From Saprospiraceae bacterium (GTDB lineage Bacteria; Bacteroidota; Bacteroidia; Chitinophagales; Saprospiraceae): a stretch of 6,207 nucleotides of DNA. This document shows, piece by piece, positions 1 to 6,207 of this stretch. The position numbers and the translations under genes were made by a program. The stretch is taken from assembly GCA_023299965.1 (NCBI GenBank), contig JALZVN010000282.1, positions 1 to 6,207 of the forward strand, read 5' to 3'. The notes under the pieces are model-generated. The model saw only the letters and a program-made list of their open reading frames with translations. It ran no database searches and had not been told where the DNA came from. Every line of letters begins with the position of its first letter. The stretch's first letter is position 1.

Positions 1-1
1 A

Positions 2-403
2 TGTGGAGGAGTTACTTTCACAAACGATGCTGGTCAGTTCTCTGATGAGTGTGGAGCTACAGGATTTATTACTGTAAACTTTACAGCTACTGATGATTGT
101 GGAAATGCGGAAACTACTTCTGCTACATTTACGATAGAAGATACAACTGCTCCTGATGTAACTGTTGAAGCTTCTGACCTTACAGTTGAATGTGATGGTC
201 AAGGTAATTTAGCTGCTTTACAAGGATGGTTAGCTGCTAACGGTGGTGCAAACGCTGTTGACAGTTGTAGCGATGTTGTTTGGTCAAATAATTTCAACAC
301 AACAAGTGATGCTTGTGGTGAGTCAGGTACAGCTACTGTAACATTTACAGCTACTGATGACTGTGGAAATGCGACGACTACTACTGCTGCATTTGTAATC
401 GAA
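2..403 (+). repeat. HYR-like units of the first subtype: one partial, one complete
   Basis: Bases 2-139 (residues 1-46) are the C-terminal part of a unit and bases 140-403 (residues 47-134) a complete 88-residue one. Both end in T-V-N/T-F-T-A-T-D-D-C-G-N, followed by a Thr-rich strand and F-T/V-I-E-D-T-T-A-P. They lack the R-T-W motif of the later units. The complete unit has a longer middle with a Leu/Ala stretch (L-A-A-L-Q-G-W-L-A-A-N), then D-S-C-S-D-V-V-W-S-N-N-F. Its four cysteines sit in V-E-C-D, D-S-C-S, D-A-C-G-E and D-D-C-G-N. The partial unit shows the matching E-C-G-A-T-G and D-D-C-G-N. Because the partial unit belongs to the same subtype, more copies probably lie upstream. The HYR-like assignment rests on the D-x-T-x-P opening and the A-T-D-x-x-G-N ending. 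Confidence 0.85.
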
Positions 404-3400
404 GATACTACAGCACCTATTATTTCAGGTGTACCAAGTGACTTGGATGTAGAATGTGATGAGATTCCACCAGTAACACTTCCAGAAGTGGAAGATACTT
501 GTGATAGTAGCATTAGTATCCAGTTCGGTGAAGTTACTGAGCCAGGACCATGTGTGAATAGTTTTGTGATCACAAGAACATTTACTGCAGTTGATGCATG
601 TGGAAATTCTTCTGTAGCAGTTCAGACAATAAATGTTGGAGATTCAACTGAGCCTACGCTAAGCGGGGTACCTTCAGATATCACTGTTGAGTGTGACGAA
701 GTACCAGCATTCCCAGCAGCAGGTGAGGTAGTTGCTACTGATAACTGTGATCCTAACGTATCAATAGATATTGAGGAAGAAGTTGTTGACGGCGATTGCG
801 CTGAAAACTTTACTATCGTAAGAAGATGGATTGCTACTGATAACTGTGGTAACGCTGCAGTTGCTGAGCAAAGAATTGAAGTGGGTGATAATACTGCTCC
901 AGTTCTTGCAGGTGTACCTGCTAACATTACAGTTGAATGTGATGAGGTGCCGAATACTAGTGGTCCTGGAAACGTTGCAGCAACTGATAATTGTGATAGC
1001 GATGTTGATATAGTTTACGAAGAAGCTAGAGAAGATAGCGGTGTTTGTGCGGATGCATTTACAATCGTTAGAACTTGGACAGCTATCGACAACTGTGGTA
1101 ACGAGACTTCAGCTGAACAAAGAATCGAAGTAGGTGATAATACTGCTCCTGTTCTTGTAGGTGTGCCTTCTGATTTAGAAGTTGAATGCGATAACATTCC
1201 AACTGCTGCAAACGGAAGTGTAGTTGCTACAGATAACTGTGATTCTGATGTGGATATTTCATTTGAAGAAATCATAGAAAATGGTTCTTGCGAGAATTCA
1301 TTTGTAATAGTAAGAACTTGGATTGCTACTGATAACTGTGGTAATGCAACTTCTCAAGAGCAAAGAATTGAAGTAGGAGACAATACTGCTCCGGTTATAG
1401 CTGGTATCCCAGTAAGTACGACTATCGAATGTGACGAAGTAGCTTCTGCTACTGTAGGTGACATTCAGGTAACTGATAATTGCGATGCTGATGTTGATGT
1501 TGACTTCGAAGAAGTTATACTTGATAACGGTGGCTGTGAAGATAGTTTCACAATCGTAAGAACTTGGATTGCTACTGATAACTGCGGAAACGTAGCTACT
1601 GGAGAGCAAAGAATCGAAGTAGGAGATAACACTGCACCAGTTCTAGCTGGTGTGCCAAGTGATATTACTACTGAGTGTGATGCTTCATCTGAGCCTGTTG
1701 CTAATGTTGTGGCAACTGACAACTGTGATGCTGATGTAGAAATTACATTTGAAGAAGTAACTAATCAGGCTGATTGTGCAAATTCATTTGTGATCATCAG
1801 AAGATGGACTGCTACTGATAACTGTGGCAATACTGCTTTTGCACTTCAGACAATTACAGTGGGTGATAATACTGCTCCAGTTATTGCTGGTGTACCGACT
1901 GATACTACTGTAGAGTGTGATCAAGTTCCGACTACCAATGGTGCAAATGATATTTCTGTAACTGACAATTGTGATCCAAATCCATTTGTTGAGTTTGTAG
2001 AAACGACAGAGAATACTTCAGATTGTGAAGATTCATTTGTAATAGTAAGAACTTGGACTGCTTCTGATGACTGTGGTAATGTTTCTACTGCTGAGCAAAG
2101 AATCACTGTAGGTGATAATACTGCTCCAGTTATTGTAGGAATTCCTGCTGATCAAGATGTAGAATGTGACGCAATACCTGCTCCAGCTACTGATGCTGTA
2201 TCGGCTACTGATAATTGTGATGCAAACGTATCACTTGAATTTAGTGAAATTACTGAACCAGGAAGTTGTGCAAATAACTTTGTAATAGTTAGAACATGGA
2301 TTGCTACCGATAACTGTGGTAACTCATCTGTTGGAACGCAAAGAGTGAATGTTGGTGATAATACTGCTCCTGCAATAGTAGGTGTAAGTGCTGACATTAC
2401 TATCGAGTGTGGAGCTACTCCACCTGCTCCAGCTACTCCTTCTGTAACTGATAACTGTGATGCAAATGTACAGTTAGAGTTTACGGAGCTTGCTGGTGAG
2501 TTTACAGATTGTTCTAGTTCTTATACACTTACTAGAACTTGGACTGCGACTGATGACTGTGGTAACGTAAATACTGCTGAACAAGTTATTACTGTTGAAG
2601 GTGATAATACAGCACCTACTTTAGTTGGTGTGCCAAGCAATATCGTAATTGAATGTGATGAAGCGGACTTAACACCTGCTCCAAATGTAACAGCTACTGA
2701 TAACTGTGATTCTAATGTTGAAATAACATTTGATGAGATCGTTACTCCAGGTGCTTGTGCAGGTTCATTTACAATTGTTAGAACTTGGATTGCTATTGAC
2801 GACTGTGGTAATTCTACTGTAGGAACTCAAGAGATATCTGTAAGTGATAACACTGCGCCTACTTTAGTTGGTGTGCCTACTGATCTTTCACTTGATTGTG
2901 GAGATGCATTACCAGCTGCACCAAATGTGACAGCAGTTGATAATTGTGATGCGAATACTCAAGTTGAATTTATAGAGGTTATTGATGGTCAGGTTGACTG
3001 CATGAACTCATATAATGTAACTAGAACTTGGACAGCTATCGATGAATGTGGAAACGAAAGTTCTGCTTCTCAGACAATCACAATAGTTGGTGACAATACG
3101 CCTCCAACACTTGTGGGAGTTCCTACTGATGTAACATTTGATTGTGGATCAGTACAGGATGTACCTCAGGATGGTGTGACTGCTACAGATAACTGTGATG
3201 CAAATGTAGATATTGAGTTTGCTGAAACTACAGAGCCAGGACAGTGTCCTCAAGAGTATACTGTTTTGAGAACATGGATTGCGATTGATGATTGTGGTAA
3301 CTCTGCTATAGCAACACAGAGAGTAAGTGTTGGTGATAGTTCAGTACCTACATTGGTAGGTGTACCAAGTGATTTGACTATTGAGTGTGGAGAGACTGCT

Positions 3401-6205
3401 CCAGAAGCGCCAGAAGTTGTAGCTATTGATAATTGTTCTACTAACGTAGATATTACCTTTGCTGAATCGACTGGTACTGATAACGCAGATTGTACTTCTA
3501 CATTCGAAATTGTTAGAACATGGACGGCTACTGATGAGTGTGGAAACGTAGCTACTGCTACGCAGACTATCTCTGTAGGTGGTGATAGCAGCAATCCAGT
3601 ATTTGTTGATTTACCAGCAGACGTGGATGTTAGCTGTGATGAAGCAGGTAATCTTGAGGCAGGAAATGTTACTGCTACTGATAACTGTGATACGAATGTT
3701 TCAGTTACTTTTGATGAGGTTGTTACTCCTGGTAGCTGCTCTGGTTCTTTCCAGATCATCAGAACATATACTGCTACAGATGATTGTGGAAACTCTACAA
3801 CCGCTACACAGACAATTAATGTGAATGATGCAGTTGCTCCTGTTATTGCAGGTGTACCGGGTGATATTAGTCTTGGTTGCTCTGAAAGCCCAAGTAACAA
3901 TATCCCAGAAGTTACTGCTACCGACAACTGTGATACTAATGTTTCTATTACTTTCGAGGAGACTAGAAATGAAGGAGACTGTAGTAACACATATACATTG
4001 ATTAGAACTTGGACTGCGACGGATGATTGTGGTAATGTCTCTACTCAAACACAAACTGTTTCTGTTGGAGATAATCAAGCTCCAGTATTTGAACCAATAG
4101 CTGAAAATGTTACACTTTCTTGTGAAGAAGCTGATGATTTTAGATTACCAATCGCAACAGATGATTGTAGTGATGTTGAAGTGACTTTTGAGAGAACTGT
4201 TGTAGATGGAGCTTGTGAGTTCAATAGCACTGTTTCAGTGGTATATACTGCTACAGATGAATGTGGTAATGTAGCCACTTTTACTCAGATAGCTGAAATC
4301 ATAGACAATGAAGCACCTACAGGTATTGGTGTGCCTTCGGACATAACTGTTAATCTTGATGGTGGACAACCTATTCCTGGTGTTGCACAAGTATTAGCTA
4401 CGGACAATTGTGATCCTAATCCTTCGATTGAGTTCACTGAGTCTAGAACTGACGGTTGTGATTATACTATTACAAGAACATGGACTGTTGCTGATGCTTG
4501 TGGAAACGCAAATACATATACTCAGATCATTACTGTGAATAGTTCACTACAAGTATTGGTAGAATCTACAAGAGATGAAAATTGTGATGATGCTAACGGA
4601 TCTGCAGTATTAGCACCTTCTAACTTCAGTTATATTTGGAGTGATGGTGGTACTGGTGCAGTTAGAGAAAATCTAGTAGATGGTTCTTATACTGTTACTG
4701 CTTCTGATGACTTCGGTTGTACTTCTGTAATCCCAGTTGTGATCGGTGAGATCGGAAACTGTGGTGGATGTGTTGAGCCAGTGATTAGTATTGACAATTT
4801 GCAAGATGCTACTTGTGGTAATGCTAATGGTTCTATCACATTGAGTATTGAAAACGCTGATCAATTCACTTATACTTGGATTCCTAATATAGGTGAAGGT
4901 GACGCGAACGTAAGAACAGGTTTACCTGGTGGGTCTTATGAAGTAATAGTTTCTGACTTGAACTTTGTAAACTGCTTCTCTAAAGTAAACTTTGTAATAG
5001 GAAATTCTGATGGACCAGATGTTACTGATATCCAAATTGACCCTGCTACTTGTGGTGAGTCTAATGGTCAGGTTACATTGGCTCCAGCGAATTACATATA
5101 CATGTGGACTGCGGATAACTTCCAAGGTAACACTAGAACCGATCTTCCTGCTGGTCTTTATGAGATCGCTGTTATAGATGAGAGTAACCCAACTTGTCCT
5201 TCTGTGATAATGATTGAGGTACCTGGTACTATTAATTTGAATGCACAAGCTAACATTATTGCTCAGCCTACATGTGGTGAGAATAACGGTAATGTTCAGA
5301 TTGCTGTACAGAATGGTTCTACTGATTTGACTTACGCTTGGAATGATGGAGCTACTACTAGTAGTAGAGATAACTTATCTGCAGGAACATACACAGTAGT
5401 AATTACTACTGCTGACGGATGTGTTGAAACACTGATGTTCACATTGACTAATGATGTTGCGGGTGCTACTATCTCTGGTGCACAGGATCTTACTGTATGC
5501 TTCGGCGCAGAAGGAACTGTAGACTTTGATGTTGCTACTGATGCAGGTTTTGTAGGTCAACCTATTGTGACTATCGTTGACGCAAACGGTGTAAATGCAG
5601 TAAATGGAAATCTTACTGCAGGTGGATACTGTATCATGATAGCTGACGGAAATGGATGTATTGCAGGTCAGTCTTGCTTTACAGTTTCTGAGTTGCCTTT
5701 AATTGCAGCTTCATATACTGCTACTGCAGTTACTTGTAATGCAAACGGTTCTATAGAATTAACAGTTTCTGGTGGACTTGCTCCATTCAGCTATGCTTGG
5801 TCTAATGGTGCTACTAGTCAGGATCTTTCGGATCTTGTAGCTGCACAGTATACTGTACAAATTACTGATGGTAATGGATGTACTACTTCATTAGATGTGA
5901 ATGTACTTGATGAGTGTAACGGGACTGGTAACGGATGTGATCTTGAAGCTTCTGCAACAATAGTTGCTCAGCCAACTTGTAACAACGCAGACGGTGCAGT
6001 CACAATTGATATCTTGACAGGTACTGCTTCTACAGTAGCTTGGCCTGATGGTTCTAATGATTTGATTAGATCTGACTTGCCAGCAGGTAACTACGCTGTG
6101 ACTATTACTGATGCAAGCGTTGATAACTGTGTAAGCACAGTTTCAGTTGTACTTACTGATGTTGAAGACTGTGACAACGGCGGAGACGGCGGAGACGGCG
6201 GAGAC
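2..6205 (+). CDS. Giant HYR-like/SprB-repeat surface protein, internal fragment (open at both ends)
   Basis: Codons read from base 2 stay open for 2,068 residues, more than 200 kDa, and the gene continues past both window edges. Residues 1-46 are the end of an HYR-like unit. Residues 47-1512 hold 18 complete units of 78-88 residues, and 1516-2053 hold SprB-like modules plus one deviant module. From 2056 there is an Asp/Gly linker. Most HYR-like units carry four cysteines, so disulfide-stabilised extracellular beta-sandwiches are likely. By-eye counts give one lysine (1661), no histidine, five methionines (first at 1001) and 36 arginines, all AGA, with abundant Asp and Glu: a very acidic protein. 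SprB-type repeats are named after the gliding adhesin SprB of Flavobacterium johnsoniae, which is exported by the type IX secretion system. A similar adhesive or matrix role is inferred here, not shown. No signal peptide, sorting domain, enzyme motif or membrane segment is visible. The gene is not necessarily an orthologue of sprB, so no symbol is given. Confidence 0.96.
404..640 (+). repeat. HYR-like unit 2, transitional between subtypes
   Basis: This 79-residue unit (135-213) opens with D-T-T-A-P like the upstream subtype but otherwise follows the downstream pattern: G-V-P-S-D, V-E-C-D-E, a mid cysteine in D-T-C-D, P-G-P-C-V-N-S-F, then R-T-F-T-A-V-D-A-C-G-N. Phe stands where most later units have Trp, and D-T-C-D replaces the usual T-D-N-C-D. 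It is therefore the junction copy between the two HYR-like subtypes. All four cysteines are kept. Confidence 0.85.
641..4303 (+). repeat. Tandem array of 15 four-cysteine HYR-like units (units 3-17)
   Basis: Units begin at bases 641, 887, 1136, 1379, 1625, 1865, 2114, 2357, 2603, 2846, 3092, 3335, 3584, 3827 and 4070, with a period of 78-83 residues (234-249 bp). The shared plan is G-D-N-T-A-P, a hydrophobic strand ending G-V-P, then x-x-E-C-D/G, A-T-D-N-C-D, an acidic strand (I-T-F-E-E), a loop with the third cysteine, F-x-I-V-R-T-W-x-A-T-D-x-C-G-N and a final strand such as E-Q-R-I-E-V. Each unit keeps four cysteines, probably as two disulfides within the unit; the pairing cannot be read from sequence. 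The Trp position is RTW in most copies, RRW in units 3 and 7, RTY in unit 15 and VVY in unit 17. Units 3-8 resemble each other most; later ones diverge. Length changes fall mainly in the loops between cysteines one and three. HYR-like domains are common in secreted Bacteroidota proteins; a stalk or spacer role is inferred. Confidence 0.92.
4304..4537 (+). repeat. HYR-like unit 18, terminal copy lacking the first cysteine
   Basis: This last unit (residues 1435-1512) opens with D-N-E-A-P and keeps T-D-N-C-D, D-G-C-D and R-T-W-T-V-A-D-A-C-G-N. Where other units have x-E-C-D it reads T-V-N-L-D-G-G, so three cysteines remain instead of four. It is also short (78 residues). It ends in I-I-T-V-N-S-S, and no further D-x-T-x-P opening follows. 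It marks the boundary between the HYR-like array and the SprB-like region. Confidence 0.88.
4547..4750 (+). repeat. SprB-like module 1
   Basis: Residues 1516-1583 follow the SprB plan: a beta strand (L-Q-V-L-V), a first cysteine in E-N-C-D-D-A-N-G-S, the aromatic strand F-S-Y-I-W-S-D-G-G, a leucine turn (N-L-V-D-G-S-Y-T-V-T-A-S-D) and a closing F-G-C-T-S. The two cysteines (1528, 1573) are spaced as expected for the single pair of SprB modules. A short linker with C-G-G-C (cysteines 1587 and 1590) joins it to the next module. Confidence 0.85.
4781..5005 (+). repeat. SprB-like module 2
   Basis: Residues 1594-1668 begin I-S-I-D-N-L, then A-T-C-G-N-A-N-G-S-I-T-L, F-T-Y-T-W-I-P, L-P-G-G-S-Y-E-V-I-V-S-D and a closing V-N-C-F-S. 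The loop after the Trp is longer than the usual W-S-N-G-A-T type. The only lysine seen in the whole window (residue 1661) lies just after the closing cysteine. Confidence 0.82.
5021..5227 (+). repeat. SprB-like module 3
   Basis: Residues 1674-1742 contain P-A-T-C-G-E-S-N-G-Q-V-T-L, the aromatic strand Y-I-Y-M-W-T, L-P-A-G-L-Y-E-I-A-V-I-D and a closing N-P-T-C-P-S. The order and spacing match neighbouring modules. The D-x-N-G-C turn of canonical SprB repeats is replaced by D-E-S-N-P-T-C. Confidence 0.82.
5228..5455 (+). repeat. SprB-like module 4
   Basis: Residues 1743-1818 include A-Q-P-T-C-G-E-N-N-G-N-V, L-T-Y-A-W-N-D-G-A-T-T, N-L-S-A-G-T-Y-T-V-V-I-T and A-D-G-C-V-E. The W-N-D-G-A-T-T and L-S-A-G-T-Y-T-V segments are close to the SprB repeat as I know it, which makes this one of the two clearest copies. 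Confidence 0.88.
5456..5695 (+). repeat. Deviant module between SprB-like modules 4 and 5
   Basis: Residues 1819-1898 do not match a full SprB module. The second half is SprB-like (L-T-A-G-G-Y-C-I-M-I-A-D-G-N-G-C). The first half lacks the T-C-x-x-x-N-G segment and the aromatic Y-x-W strand, and reads I-S-G-A-Q-D-L-T-V-C-F-G-A-E-G-T-V instead. It has four cysteines (1833, 1877, 1886, 1892) rather than two and no tryptophan. It may be a strongly diverged SprB module or a different beta-sandwich family; I do not recognise it as a named domain. Confidence 0.6.
5702..5911 (+). repeat. SprB-like module 5 (most canonical)
   Basis: Residues 1901-1970 show the full pattern: A-V-T-C-N-A-N-G-S-I-E-L-T-V-S-G-G, A-P-F-S-Y-A-W-S-N-G-A-T-S, L-S-D-L-V-A-A-Q-Y-T-V-Q-I-T-D and G-N-G-C-T-T. 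It is the best match in the window to the SprB repeat and anchors the assignment of the weaker copies. The Gly/Asn linker that follows (E-C-N-G-T-G-N-G-C-D, residues 1971-1980) has two extra cysteines. Confidence 0.92.
5942..6160 (+). repeat. SprB-like module 6
   Basis: Residues 1981-2053 contain A-Q-P-T-C-N-N-A-D-G-A-V-T-I, a short strand T-V-A-W-P-D-G-S-N-D, D-L-P-A-G-N-Y-A-V-T-I-T-D and a closing V-D-N-C-V-S-T. The tyrosine before the Trp is lost, but the remaining landmarks and the cysteine pair are kept. An acidic segment, V-E-D-C-D, leads into the Asp/Gly linker. Confidence 0.85.
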
Positions 6206-6207
6206 GG
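6179..6207 (+). repeat. 9-bp tandem repeat encoding a Gly-Gly-Asp linker
   Basis: Three perfect copies of ggcggagac plus the first two bases of a fourth run to the last base of the window. Read in frame they encode Gly-Gly-Asp repeats following D-C-D-N. The tract is much richer in G and C than the rest of the gene. Copy-number change in steps of 9 bp would keep the frame. The true length is unknown because the window stops inside the tract. A flexible acidic spacer between modules is likely. Confidence 0.93.

Noticed and set aside
1..45. An ATG at base 1 and a purine-rich ggaggag just after it, resembling a start and a ribosome binding site
   Set aside because: That ATG frame stops at bases 43-45. 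In the true frame the purine run encodes Gly-Gly-Val inside an HYR-like unit, so both are coincidences.
831..1013. Short + strand frames out of register with the giant gene (831-1013 and 3579-3824)
   Set aside because: They overlap conserved units read in the main frame, have Leu/Ile/Val-rich composition from the shifted repeat codons and show no domain of their own.
3002..3004. First in-frame ATG, a possible internal start
   Set aside because: It encodes a Met inside the third-cysteine loop of unit 12. The same repeat series continues upstream without a break, so a start here would cut a domain.
3250..3990. A 246-residue open frame on the minus strand, plus many shorter ones such as 199-573, 622-927, 1015-1275, 1465-1722 and 2152-2397
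   Set aside because: Their translations repeat with the same period as the sense array (for example Q-L-S-V-A and G-T-P-x-x-x-G-A), so they are antisense images of the HYR-like units. The + strand frame explains every base of these stretches with conserved protein motifs.
641..4303. A regularly spaced repeat that might suggest a CRISPR array or non-coding satellite
   Set aside because: The period is about 245 bp, the copies are imperfect mostly at third codon positions and loops, and the frame stays open throughout, as expected for duplicated protein domains.
4673..5560. Minus-strand frames opposite the SprB-like region (4673-4864, 4922-5248, 5375-5560)
   Set aside because: They lie opposite well-formed SprB-like modules and encode Ser/Thr/Asn/Arg-rich sequence with no recognisable motif.
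1..6207. Promoters, terminators, riboswitches, tRNA or rRNA genes, and insertion sequence ends
   Set aside because: No intergenic DNA exists in the window. I saw no hairpin plus T-run, tRNA-like fold or terminal inverted repeats that the coding repeats do not explain.

Overview
The window lies entirely inside one giant protein gene on the + strand. Reading codons from base 2 gives 2,068 sense codons in a row, up to base 6205, with no stop, no frameshift and no recognisable start. The gene therefore runs off both ends and no intergenic DNA is visible. The product is a repetitive, acidic, cysteine-rich, almost lysine-free protein, best read as part of a very large secreted or cell-surface protein of a member of the Bacteroidota (Flavobacteriia, Saprospiria or Cytophagia-like). 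The grounds are HYR-like repeats followed by SprB-type repeats, a combination characteristic of that phylum, together with A/T-ending codons and exclusive use of AGA for arginine. I cannot name the species.

Layout. (1) Bases 2-403: the tail of one unit and one complete 88-residue unit of a first HYR-like subtype. (2) Bases 404-4537: seventeen further units of 78-83 residues of a second subtype. Most carry four cysteines, a D-N-T-A-P-like opening, a T-D-N-C-D motif and a closing R-T-W-x-A-x-D-x-C-G-N motif. The last unit (4304-4537) has lost its first cysteine. (3) Bases 4547-6160: six SprB-like modules of about 68-76 residues, with one deviant module inserted before the fifth. Short cysteine-containing Gly/Asn linkers separate some of them. 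(4) Bases 6164-6207: an Asp/Gly linker that becomes a perfect 9-bp tandem repeat encoding Gly-Gly-Asp and runs into the window end.

The likely architecture is a long stalk of disulfide-stabilised beta-sandwich domains followed by SprB-like modules. By analogy with known Bacteroidota proteins it would be exported through the Sec pathway and the type IX secretion system and used for adhesion, gliding or matrix building. The parts that would prove this (signal peptide and type IX C-terminal sorting domain) lie outside the window, so the function is inference. I see no second gene, RNA gene, mobile element, CRISPR array, promoter or terminator. The short reading frames on the minus strand and in the other plus frames are repeat-generated shadows of this gene.
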